A stretch of 64,000 bases of DNA from Anthracocystis setariae (taxonomy: Eukaryota > Basidiomycota > Ustilaginomycetes > Ustilaginales > Ustilaginaceae): positions 310,001-374,000 of the forward strand of contig CAKMXJ010000006.1 in NCBI GenBank assembly GCA_928724745.1, written 5' to 3'. Made by a program: the position numbers and the translations under genes. The notes under the pieces were generated by a model. The model did not search any database. It saw only the letters and a program-made list of their open reading frames with translations, and had not been told where the DNA came from. The first letter of the stretch is position 1; every line of letters starts with the position of its first letter. Shown here one piece after another: positions 23,807 through 33,142 of this stretch.

Positions 23807-26167
23807 AAAACTGAATAATATCAAAATGATGCACCTTTGAAAAATTGAGGGTGGCTCGGCAGGGCGAGCAGCATGATCGTCGTTGCTTTTTTTCTTTTTT
23901 TTTTTGGCCCTTCAGCAGTTGATATTTTGCTGTCTACTGTATTTGGACTGTATGTCGTCCTTGTTCGATTCCTACATGCATGTTGACGGCTGCAACCTCT
24001 GATGTCGGCGTACATGGCACTCCGCGCAAATCGGCATGGATGAAATGGCGCACAGTACGCATGTAGATCCTCATATCCGACCCTGTAAGCCACAGTATAC
24101 CGTAGGATGGTATGCGATGCGCTCGGGGCAGAGAACCTGGGTGAGATGGTGGCCGACAACGATGCAAAGGAACCCACTCGCGTCCCGGCCCCGCAAACTA
24201 CATGCCGCGCGCTTCTGCACACGGCGCAATGCGGCTGAGGTGATCCTTGCACTTTCAACGCCCGCCGCTCGGGATGTACTGTACTGTCTACTGTGGATGC
24301 AATCGGAGCAGAGTACTGTAGATCCTCCCACTGCATGACCAAAGCCAGACGATCATGAGCTGCTGCATGTTCACTTGCACAACGTTGGTGCTGCTCTCAA
24401 CTCCGAACAAAGCTGGAATCCCATGTCTGCTGGACGCGAGAGCGTGTCGAGTCTTTGAAAATGATCGACAAACCGCATCTCTCCCAATCAGGCGTGCAAA
24501 CATTGATTGCCTCAAGGCCACCGAGTCCAATCTCCAAGTCGCCCCTACAGTACAGTACAGTACAGGAACCCAGCAGCCTCTGGACCCTCCAAATCATGGA
24601 ACCCGCCGCTGCTCGAAACATCGCAGTTGTCGCAGTGGGCTTCAAAGCCTGGTAAGGCCCGGTCTTTTTTTTTTCTCGCTGCACTTTGCAGTACCACCAA
24701 GCAGAGCAGCCGAGTCACGATCGAATCGGCGGGATCTGGCAAAGCAAATCATCAAAATGACAAAATCCTGTTTGTGCGATGGCGTTCAGATTGACCTGCC
24801 CGCTCCAGTCAAATTGCCGGCAAGAATTCCGGAACCATGGGTGTGCGGTGGTTGATGCCGGTCATGCGATTGCGACTCTGTAGCATGACAAGGTTTGGTG
24901 ACAACCAAGGGCGGTTGTCACCAAACGTGGTATTGCACGGAGCGGAGTGCCAATGTCAACTATTTCTTTAGCCTGTGGTTGGTTGGTCTTCTACGGGAGC
25001 CTCCATCAAGGCCGAACATATTGCTTCCTGCTGCAATCTACTGCACCCTGAACTTGACCTCTTCACGATCACATTGACTCGTGGCATTGAGTGTCCGATC
25101 AATCCTGCCGAAATCCAAACGATCGAAATCAGCCATCTCAAAACAACGTTCATACAGTGGGTGATGAACTCTGTGCTAACATACAGCTTGGCCGTCGCTG
25201 TACTGAGCTGCATACTGTACCGACCGTTGCTACGATTTACAACTCCGATTAAAGACCACAGAGCCAGTCGGCTTGGCAAGGTGATCCAACGGATGATCCT
25301 GAAATACGGGCTGCTCCTCGGGGTCACTTTAGCTGTCCTTGGATGCAAATACACTTTACTGTACAGCGAGATCCCATTGGCCCGTTGATTGTACTCTGTA
25401 TCCCGCTTCTGACCTTGAATCGATCTGGCCGCCTGTCTTGCATATCATACGGGAACCACTCCTCCCATCTGCTCCAAACACAAATAGGTGTCCACCATGA
25501 CTCGACTCGACTTTGCTCTCCTTCCACTGTTGGCTAGAACCCATTGGCAACCCAACGAACGGCCGACACCAGGATCCAATGGGCTTGAGGATCGCTTGAC
25601 ATCGACTCCAATCGGCCGTAAGACTGTGTTCGATTCCTGACCCCCGTTTACCACGACGACTGGTTCCAGGCTGCTCAGGTCACGCCACGCCACGAGGCCA
25701 CAAGAACTGGCAAGATCAGGGTTGATTCTGCTTGGAGCGCCACTTTTCACTGCCTTGCCGACAAGCCACCAATTCGCAAGACCCCTTCTCGGCTTTTGGC
25801 TCGCATGATCGCGGTCATTTGCCCGCTCTTTTCTTGACCAACAGTGTCGCTTTAGCATGCTGGCTCAAGACCGACAGCAGCGGAGCGACAGGCTGGCTGA
25901 AATGCCGGGATTTCCATAGCCGGGCCGAAACGGGTTCCGTTTTCCGAAGTAATCCAGATGGGGTGGGACCACATTTGTAAGCGAGACTGATGGGACTTGC
26001 GCTTGAAGTTTAGGTCTTGACGAGCCTTGACGATGTATTATAGACCTCGCGAATGTTTGCTGATGACGTTCAGAGCGCAAAGCGAGGTCGCCTACTTGCC
26101 ATGGATAGCTTTTTTTTTTTTTTCGGCACGTCTCGCCAGCGTCTGTTCCAAAAAAAGAGAAAACTTG

Positions 26168-26204
26168 TTTTTCTTTTTTTTTTTTCCTTTTTTCCTCTTT
26201 TTTT

Positions 26205-26257
<53 letters not shown>

Positions 26258-26264
26258 TTTTTTT
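26168..26264. repeat. T-rich homopolymer block
   Basis: Nearly 100 bp of T with scattered C on the plus strand, about 1.2 kb upstream of the eIF2B-delta start. Confidence 0.9.
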
Positions 26265-27450
26265 CAATGAAGCGGCCCGCTGGACCCTACCACTGAAACT
26301 ACAGTACGGCGTCTAAACTTGCCCCTCCTTGTTCTCGGCTAGCACGCGAGTACCACGAGCGTGGAAAAGGAGGTTTAAGCGAGCACTGCCTTGTGCCACT
26401 CACAGCGATTACCAGGGAAATGAACCAACTCCCATCAAACCCCCCCCTCCCGGCAATACAATTTATGCTAGCTCGGCAGCACTTTCAGCGTTCAATATCA
26501 CATAGCGAGCTGCACTCCTTGGGGAAAGACCTCGGCTTCTCTTGGATAAACTCTTGATGAAACACCAAATATTATAATACTGGAGACATTTGGATGTGAT
26601 ATCAGAATAAGGAACGCGAAGGTTCGGTTGATGGTTCGCGAGACGCTTCACAGCATTGCCACGCACGCTAGTACAGTACTGTACCTGAAAGAACCATTCA
26701 GTACAGTTGAGTATGGTTTCATGCTCGGCTCTAAATCACCGTTCGTAACACTGCCTGCGGCCGATCCTTTGATGAGTCGCCGGCATACTGAACGTATCGT
26801 AACCTACCGTAACGTACTGTAACTGCATGTCTCACGTTTTGCATGCTTGAGCTCAACGGAACTCGTCTCTCCATCACGGTTTCGCAACTCGCCAAGCAGC
26901 CGAGTCGTATGGCTATGCACAATCGCCCTCGTGGCGCTGCCCCCTCGTGCGGAAAAAACAGGCAGCACAGGTATACTGTACTGTACTGTTCAATGTCACG
27001 AGTTCAGAAGCAGGTCACTATTGTAGCCTGCATCTTCGCTAGGCGGTACGGTGCCTCTTTCTTGTCGACTTGCTCGACGGAGCAGGCGCACTCAACCTCA
27101 ATCGCACGAGTCATGCTGAAGTGTTGCCCTGTAACATTGATGCGAAGTTAGGAAACGGAAGAGCAAACTCAGCTGCGCATGGACAATTTGAAAGGTTTTA
27201 TGTTACATTGGAGATTTCCACACTTTTTCCTAGCTATTTCCAAGGCATACATATGTTGCTGATACAGGCCTAACAATGTTCCAATCGAGCTCACACTCGC
27301 CCGGCGCCAACTTTGTGTGCGGGTCCGAATTCACAGAAAAAAGTTGGGAAGCACTCGCAGAAGCCACATGTCCAACACCAAACCTTTGCCTTTCATTCAT
27401 CATAGCATGTGCCCTGCTCATCGCCCATGACCCGTCCAACAACTAGTACC

Positions 27451-29028
27451 ATGTCGGACGCCCAACCCGCCGCACCGGCATCAATGTCGTCGGCGCCGAA
27501 TTCAGCCGCTGGTTCAAGCGAAGCGACCAAACAGAAGCAACCCCAACCAACCAAACCTGCCAAAGAAGGTGGTAGCGACAAGAAATCGGCAAAGGAGCTC
27601 AAAGCAGCACGAAGAGCAGCCAAAGTAGCGGAGAGAGGGCCTGGCGAAGCATCCGTCCCACAACGGGGTCCTCCTGGCACGCCCGGTCAGCGTGGAGGTG
27701 CGGCTGACCGTGCTCAACCGCAAAACCGTGATGGCGCTCCCAACAGCAAACGACCCGGATCCTCTTCCACCAACGCTGCCTCTGCAAGGCTAGGAAGTGT
27801 AACAGGCACATCAGCAATCAACGCGGCTCCAATGGGTGTGTCTATGTCGGCCACCGTCTCCAGCATGGGTCGAAAGTCGATGCATCCAGACTTGGAAGCC
27901 GCCAAAGCGATTCCACAACATCCCAGCGTAGCGCTGTTCGGAAACGTCTCGTCTGCCAAACCTCACAACGCACACATCTCCGTTCAGGTCTCGGCCTCTT
28001 TCCGCTCCAACATCCACCCCTCGATCTTGCGGTTGTCGAGTCAACTTGCGCAACACAAGCTCATGGGAGCGGATACGCGTGCGATTGCGTTGCTCCGGGC
28101 CATGGCAGATGTGATCCGCGACTACACCACTCCTCGCGGTGAGATGCTCAATCGAGATCTGCTCAAGACCGTATCTGCGCAGGTAGGGCATCTGGTCGAG
28201 GCAAGAGCGATGGGCACTTCGCAAGGGGTTGCTGTCAGATATCTCAAGTACGAAATTTCGGTGGTCAGTGCGGACCTGACTGAAGATGAGGCCAAGGAAC
28301 ATCTGCTGGAGCGAATCGACCACTTTGTTCGTGACCGAATCGTCTACGCATCCAAGATCATCCGCACGCAAGCTGGCAGCAAGATCAAAGACGGCGATGT
28401 CGTCATGACGTTTGCACGCTCTTCGGTAGTGGAAGCGACTCTGCTGGCTGCTTGGGAACGCGGTGTCAGATTCGAAGTGCTCATCGTCGACTCGAGGCCT
28501 CTTCTCGAGGGAAAAGCACTGCTTTCGCTACTACTGGCGGCTGGCATCCCCTGCACGTACGGTCTCATCTCGAGCTTGTCGTCGCTCATGCCGCGTGCCA
28601 ACATTCTCCTGCTCGGTACTTCGGCACTTTTGGCCAACGGCGCGCTCTACTCGCGAGCCGGCACCGCAACGTGCGCCATGATGGCCAAGGAAAAAGGAAT
28701 CCCGGTCATCGTGTGTTGTGAAACGTACAAATTCTCGGAACGCGTCCAACTCGACTCGTTTGTGCAGAACGAAGCGGGCAACCCTCGAGACCTTCTGCTC
28801 CCTGCCAGCGACGATCTGGACGCAGAGGAAGCAGAGGGAAACGAGAGGAAGGGGTTGCTGGATACCAAGGAGTGGGAAGAGAACCACAATCTGGCGGTGG
28901 TGAATCTGCTCTACGATGTGACGCCGCCGAGATTCATTAGTGCGGTCGCGAGCGAGGTTGGGTTGAGCGGACCGGAGAGCGTTGGTGTCATTTTGAGGGA
29001 TTACAAGAGTGTGTTGTATGGCGTGTAG
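27451..29028 (+). CDS. GCD2: translation initiation factor eIF2B subunit delta
   Basis: A 525-residue regulatory subunit of eIF2B, the cytosolic guanine nucleotide exchange factor for eIF2. The N-terminal ~180 residues are Ala/Pro/Lys-rich and charged, as usual for delta. The C-terminal Rossmann-like IF-2B domain (residues ~190-525) shows LSSQLAQHKLMGADTRAIALLRA, KIKDGDVVMTFARSSVVEATL, FEVLIVDSRPLLEG, LLGTSALLANGALYSRAGTA and GIPVIVCCETYKFSERV. It ends with the characteristic YDVTPPRFI and the final DYKSVLYGV. Family knowledge: alpha, beta and delta form the sensor for phosphorylated eIF2-alpha in the integrated stress (Gcn) response. The ATG at 27451 is the first convincing start. No intron is seen. 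It diverges from the RFX gene across the 12.4-kb gene-free region. Confidence 0.95.
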   Translation: MSDAQPAAPASMSSAPNSAAGSSEATKQKQPQPTKPAKEGGSDKKSAKELKAARRAAKVAERGPGEASVPQRGPPGTPGQRGGAADRAQPQNRDGAPNSKRPGSSSTNAASARLGSVTGTSAINAAPMGVSMSATVSSMGRKSMHPDLEAAKAIPQHPSVALFGNVSSAKPHNAHISVQVSASFRSNIHPSILRLSSQLAQHKLMGADTRAIALLRAMADVIRDYTTPRGEMLNRDLLKTVSAQVGHLVEARAMGTSQGVAVRYLKYEISVVSADLTEDEAKEHLLERIDHFVRDRIVYASKIIRTQAGSKIKDGDVVMTFARSSVVEATLLAAWERGVRFEVLIVDSRPLLEGKALLSLLLAAGIPCTYGLISSLSSLMPRANILLLGTSALLANGALYSRAGTATCAMMAKEKGIPVIVCCETYKFSERVQLDSFVQNEAGNPRDLLLPASDDLDAEEAEGNERKGLLDTKEWEENHNLAVVNLLYDVTPPRFISAVASEVGLSGPESVGVILRDYKSVLYGV

Positions 29029-29342
29029 TTGGCACTGAGGGTTAAGGCAATACAACCAGTCATTCCGACCTGTGTACTGTACATGGTATGTTGCGCTTGT
29101 GATCCAGGCTGATCATGACTGAGTTGATGATGCTCGTGAGAAGAAAGGCACAAAATGGCTTCCAGGTGGCATGCTGGGATGCAGGCTCACAAGCCTCCAC
29201 TTTTGCTCAGGGTGCTCTTCTTGTTGGAAATTGGGTTGTAGAATGCGATCAAAGCTTCTCTTGGCAAGCCCATAAGGTATCCTTCCCTCATCCACCCTCA
29301 CCACACCATCTTCTCACGGCTTGAGCAAGGAGTTCACTCGAG
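29029..29342. other. short intergenic spacer between GCD2-like and COQ9-like genes
   Basis: 314 bp separating two genes in tandem. It contains one TGTACTGTACA copy near 29073-29085. No ORF or RNA gene is apparent; it presumably carries the terminator of the first gene and the promoter of the second. Confidence 0.4.
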
Positions 29343-30395
29343 ATGTCGTCAAACGCTTTGTTCAGATCGTCGCTCGTTGACGCTATCGCCGCGATAGGTC
29401 GGCCATCACCATTTGGTATCTCTCGCGTAGCTCCATCTCTCAAGGGCCACCGCTGCTTCACCCGCTCCGTTGTAGCCTCTGGCTCCACGCAGCAAGCCCC
29501 GACATCACGCCGCGGCTCAACCAACTCCGAGCGCACCAGCGATGACAAGCCGAACAGCGGCGCATCATCCACATCCTCCGCTCCCAACGCTGCAACACTC
29601 CTGCTACTCGATTCCGTCCCGTACATAGCCAAATACGGTTTTACCTCACAAGCATACCTGCGCTCTTCTCCGACCACCTCTCCTACCTCTCCCGCTTTCG
29701 ACTCTGAAGAGCTCAACAAACGACTTCGCATTCTATCCACGCTCTTCCCCGGTCCCGAGCCCGTCTTCTCCACCGCACTCTTCCTGGCTTGGAACAATAT
29801 CTCAGACCTCTCCGTCATCCACTCGCTGCCCCCTGCACAAGTGATCGACTCGCTTCGATCCGGCCAACCACTCTCTCCACCCGCGTACAAACCCGTACGC
29901 ATGCAACCAAGTCTATCGAAACAGCAAGAAGCCGAATCTCTCGCCAAAATCACCACCCTCCTCGAATCACGCCTCCACCTCTCCTGGCAACTCAAACCAC
30001 ACCTCTCCCACGCCCTCACCTCGCTCTCCACCACAACCATCCCCATCCCACACGGTCCGAACCTGCCCAACCCCACTCCCCTGCTGCAAGTCGGCACGGC
30101 GTTGGTGGGCAAAACGCTCACGCAGACACCACACTTAGGATGGATCGATCCGGACGGTCCCGACTGGTACGCTATCCGAACCCGACTCACCGCAGCCTAC
30201 ATCGCTTCCACCCTGCATATGGCTAGCGACAGCATTGTCCACTTCAACGACACCCTCGCTCTGTTCCGAAGAATCGTGCGGGGAAGAGACACCGGCGTTG
30301 TGGCAACCGTAGAGACGCTAGGCGCCAGTGCCAAAGATTGGATCACCTGGGGCGGTAGAGGCTGGATAGGCACACTTCGAAGTTTGGGTTTCTAG
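29343..30395 (+). CDS. COQ9: ubiquinone biosynthesis protein COQ9
   Basis: A predicted 350-residue mitochondrial lipid-binding protein needed for coenzyme Q synthesis; in the family it presents intermediates to the hydroxylase Coq7. The N-terminus (FRSSLVDAIAAIG, Arg/Ser-rich, then RCFTRSVV) fits a matrix presequence. COQ9-like features are the early LLLLDSVPYIAKYGFTSQAY block, equivalent to the family's LLxxALxxVPxxGWT region, and the C-terminal DWYAIRTRLTAAYIASTLHM followed by DTLALFRRIVRG, which matches the conserved helices around the lipid-binding site. The segment between is longer and less conserved, and Pro/Ser insertions are typical of this genome. Overall length is somewhat above the usual 230-320. 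The assignment rests on these two blocks. It converges with the phosphatase gene, with about 50 bp between stop codons. Confidence 0.78.
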   Translation: MSSNALFRSSLVDAIAAIGRPSPFGISRVAPSLKGHRCFTRSVVASGSTQQAPTSRRGSTNSERTSDDKPNSGASSTSSAPNAATLLLLDSVPYIAKYGFTSQAYLRSSPTTSPTSPAFDSEELNKRLRILSTLFPGPEPVFSTALFLAWNNISDLSVIHSLPPAQVIDSLRSGQPLSPPAYKPVRMQPSLSKQQEAESLAKITTLLESRLHLSWQLKPHLSHALTSLSTTTIPIPHGPNLPNPTPLLQVGTALVGKTLTQTPHLGWIDPDGPDWYAIRTRLTAAYIASTLHMASDSIVHFNDTLALFRRIVRGRDTGVVATVETLGASAKDWITWGGRGWIGTLRSLGF

Positions 30396-30447
30396 CGCAA
30401 TCCCAACATCGATTACTTAGCATAGTAATTTGTGGTGAGAGCGTAAC

Positions 30448-32604
30448 TTAACGGATCCTAACGAGGAACGTGGCACGTACAGGTCTATGGTCGCTAAACT
30501 TGAGATCCGTCACCGACTCATACGACTGCAACACAACGCCTTGCCTCCTCTGCTTCTGCCTCTCCTTCCTCTCTTCCTCCAATCCCTGGTCGCACTGACG
30601 ATCTTCGATCGTGACCGAATCAGCCGTGGTATCGTCGATCTGATCCCATTCCTTGGTGACGGCCCACACCACGCGATCGGTCCATGCGGGCACGCGGAGC
30701 TTCTCACTGGTATCATACCTATCGGTGCCCTTATCGAACTTGTACGTGGGCGCAAAGTCGATGTGGCCCTCTTCAAAGTCGTCGAACAGCGACCCGGATG
30801 TGCGCAGTGACTCGAGTTGGTCGTAGCGATACAGGAGGGAATACTCGCGGCAGCGGATGAGCCGATGCACTTCCGAATGGGAGAGGTCGAGTCGGAAGTT
30901 GAGATCGCCAAAGTTGATGACAACATCGTGGTCGTTGATCGAGTGCTCGATGTGCATAGAGTCGGACGACGAGGTCGAATCATGAGATCGTCGTTCGATC
31001 GAGCCGGTATCTGGGTCCAAAACTTGTGATCTGTCCACATCGTCCCCGACACTGGCTGCTTCTTTGATAACATGATCAGCGTTGTTCGCTCCACCCTCGT
31101 CACCACTCGACAGCTCCTCACCATTCGACTCCTTACCCTGCTCTGCATCTTTGGTCGTCTTGAACGGATTAGTCGGCTGTTTACTCGCCAGATCGCCCTC
31201 ATCCACCACCCTCTCCTCCCCCTCACTTGCCTTCCCCTCCACAACCTCACCACCCCCTCCCGGCTTAACCAACCTAAACCGCAACCGCTTGTAAATCTCG
31301 CTCCAATCCCAACACCTCCTCTCCATCGCCTGCAACCCTTCAAAGGCGGACAAATGCGAATTCACAAAACAAATCGTCCTCTTGCCCACCCTGAATCTCA
31401 CCGCCACTGCGCCCTTATTCGCCACAAAGCCACCCAACCCCACGCCTACACTCGCCGTCCCGATCTCGGCGATGCAATTCTCGATCGAGGTGCGCGCAAA
31501 CACAAGGATCATCAACCCGACCAGCTGTTTCGCCGCGATCTTGCGGTACACATCCGCCCTCCGTCCAAGCGCCTGAGTAATCGCTCGAACCCAAACCTCC
31601 TCCCTGGCCGGCGAATAGTAGAGGTAGGCGCCAGACGAGTTGTCGAACTCCTGAAATCCCACAACGATCAGGTCGGGATCTTGTTCGGGCTTCAACCACT
31701 TTTTCAGCCCGATGATGCCGGGGATGTCGTCCTGCGGTAGGTGTCCGTTGACGTTGAACGTGCCGATGTTGATGCGGATGTCGTCTGCTGCTGGTGATTC
31801 GGGTCGCGCGATTGGTGGGGTGGATGCAGAGTGCGGGAGGAACGAGCTGAGAGAGAAGCGGGAGAAGACTGGGGTGTCCACCTGTGTAGGAGCTGAAGGG
31901 TCGGAGGTGGTAGTGTGTGGTGTGTGCGGGTGCGCATCGTCGGTATACGCGCTCATCCACTGATGTGTCTTGTTCGCCTCAAATCCGTTCTCCTGTGCGA
32001 TCTTGAGCAGGTCCTTGAGAACGCTGAGGAAATCTTTCAACCCCCTTGCATCGCTCGTGACACCACTGCAACTCGAAGCGCCGAGCGACAAGGTGAACTT
32101 CAACTCGGCATTCGTACTCGCATGCTTATCCTCCGGTTTGAACATCTCCGGCACTACACTCTCCAAAAGACTGTGGATGGTCGGCAGTGTCTGCGGAAGA
32201 CTGGATAGACCCAATGTGGTCGCTGCAGGTGGATAGTTCCTGGGTGTCGCTGCGGACGCCGTCAATCCTTGCTGTGGCTCGATGTCGATCTTGAGGTCCG
32301 GGAGGATGGGGATGACAGAGAGAAGCGCAGCAGTGTTGGAGTCCCTTCGACGAGGTTTGAGGACGAGAACGCATGATTGCTCGATGGAGGTGGAGATGTT
32401 GGAGATGATGGCAAAGATGCGTTGTGCGTGTGCAGGAGGAGGTGCAGAGGAGGAGGAGGAGGAGGAGGAGGAGGAGTGCAGGTGAGGGAGGTGGTGATGG
32501 TGATGGTAGTAGGATGGATCGTAGGTGACGAGGATGAGTTTGAGGTGCTCGTCTGGTGTGAGAAGCGTCGATGCTAGTAGGTATGGATCTGGCGAGGTGG
32601 CCAT
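30448..32604 (-). CDS. inositol polyphosphate 5-phosphatase (OCRL/type II-like)
   Basis: A 718-residue enzyme removing the 5-phosphate from phosphoinositides or soluble inositol phosphates. The catalytic domain starts near residue 275 with NIGTFNVNG and continues through PDLIVVGFQEFD, the GGFVANKGAVAVRF and CFVNSHLSAFEG motifs, NFGDLNFRLD (about residue 564) and VPAWTDRVVW (about residue 636), to KFSDHRPV at the end. These are the metal- and substrate-binding signatures of the exonuclease/endonuclease/phosphatase superfamily. A low-complexity acidic insert of about 90 residues splits the catalytic domain between NSHLSAFEG and NFGDLN. The first ~270 residues have no clear domain, and there is no C-terminal RhoGAP as in OCRL, no Sac1 domain and no CAAX end. 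The cellular pool it acts on is unknown. A poly-Ser and His-rich run lies near the N-terminus. Confidence 0.9.
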   Translation of the reverse strand: MATSPDPYLLASTLLTPDEHLKLILVTYDPSYYHHHHHLPHLHSSSSSSSSSSAPPPAHAQRIFAIISNISTSIEQSCVLVLKPRRRDSNTAALLSVIPILPDLKIDIEPQQGLTASAATPRNYPPAATTLGLSSLPQTLPTIHSLLESVVPEMFKPEDKHASTNAELKFTLSLGASSCSGVTSDARGLKDFLSVLKDLLKIAQENGFEANKTHQWMSAYTDDAHPHTPHTTTSDPSAPTQVDTPVFSRFSLSSFLPHSASTPPIARPESPAADDIRINIGTFNVNGHLPQDDIPGIIGLKKWLKPEQDPDLIVVGFQEFDNSSGAYLYYSPAREEVWVRAITQALGRRADVYRKIAAKQLVGLMILVFARTSIENCIAEIGTASVGVGLGGFVANKGAVAVRFRVGKRTICFVNSHLSAFEGLQAMERRCWDWSEIYKRLRFRLVKPGGGGEVVEGKASEGEERVVDEGDLASKQPTNPFKTTKDAEQGKESNGEELSSGDEGGANNADHVIKEAASVGDDVDRSQVLDPDTGSIERRSHDSTSSSDSMHIEHSINDHDVVINFGDLNFRLDLSHSEVHRLIRCREYSLLYRYDQLESLRTSGSLFDDFEEGHIDFAPTYKFDKGTDRYDTSEKLRVPAWTDRVVWAVTKEWDQIDDTTADSVTIEDRQCDQGLEEERKERQKQRRQGVVLQSYESVTDLKFSDHRPVRATFLVRIR

Positions 32605-33142
32605 GGTTGCTGTCGTCGTTGATGATGATCAAGGCGCTTAGAGCCTAACAGAGGGATTGAAAGTTTTGTAGTTGGTAAAGAAACTGATGGGAGATGATGG
32701 TCGTTAAAATTGCCATCAGATACACACACACACACTCTCTCTCTCTCTCTCTCTCTCTCGCCAAGTGTCGAGATCCGTCTGGCCGATGGAGGGGCTTTGG
32801 TCGTGCAAGATGGTGGGGTGAGTGTTACCCGAATGCAGTCTGACCCTGAGTTGACCTTTCTAGAAAAGGCAGAACACAGTGCACAGGTAGTACAGAAAAG
32901 TAGTACAGAGCAGTAGTACAAAACAGTTCATGCCATGCCATGTGGAGGGCCGTGCAACCACGCACCCCAAAAAAATCGCAACGTATCCAACACCAACCAA
33001 CACCTTCCACACCAACTACCTCGCTTCACGTCGCCTTACCACATACACATGCACACACACATATCTTGACGTCGATTCGGATGGAGCATACATACATCTC
33101 CTTGATCCAACCGTCATCAGCCTCCAACTTGGACAGAGCACC
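32605..33142. other. divergent promoter region, phosphatase / GWT1
   Basis: About 540 bp separating two divergent start codons. It contains an adjoining CA and CT dinucleotide run at about 32721-32758 and, just upstream of GWT1, a CA-rich stretch near 33040-33062. The reading frame of GWT1 is open upstream to an ATG at 32930, but that part looks like leader sequence. Confidence 0.45.

Larger units (their letters stand above)
14976..27450. other. 12.4-kb gene-free region between divergent RFX and eIF2B-delta genes
   Basis: I find no ORF here with recognisable or compositionally convincing protein. Contents include: a GCAC tetramer run near 15645-15667; an A-tract near 16302-16317; a TG dinucleotide run; GGA and CAGTCG repeats at 18355-18505; GACAGG repeats near 18850-18905; an A-tract at 18994-19016; an AT-rich patch around 19815-20090; a (TGTAC)n array; a 42-bp A-tract; a long T-rich block; and at least 20 scattered copies of TACTGTAC/GTACAGTA-like sequence between 19,090 and 27,000. 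Both flanking genes are transcribed away from it. It could be an extended regulatory region, the site of non-coding RNAs, a replication origin, a decayed transposon graveyard or a centromere-like region; the sequence alone does not decide. Confidence 0.6.

Noticed and set aside
24975..25388. 137-codon plus-strand frame with two hydrophobic stretches (e.g. LTYSLAVAVLSCIL and GLLLGVTLAVLGC)
   Set aside because: No ATG before codon 64, no homology recognised, and located among non-coding motif copies; could be a remnant but cannot be supported.
25560..25665. tRNA-like B-box (GTTCGATTC) in the gene-free region
   Set aside because: No matching A-box or foldable cloverleaf around it; similar partial B-box words at 11515 and 19690 also lack an A-box.
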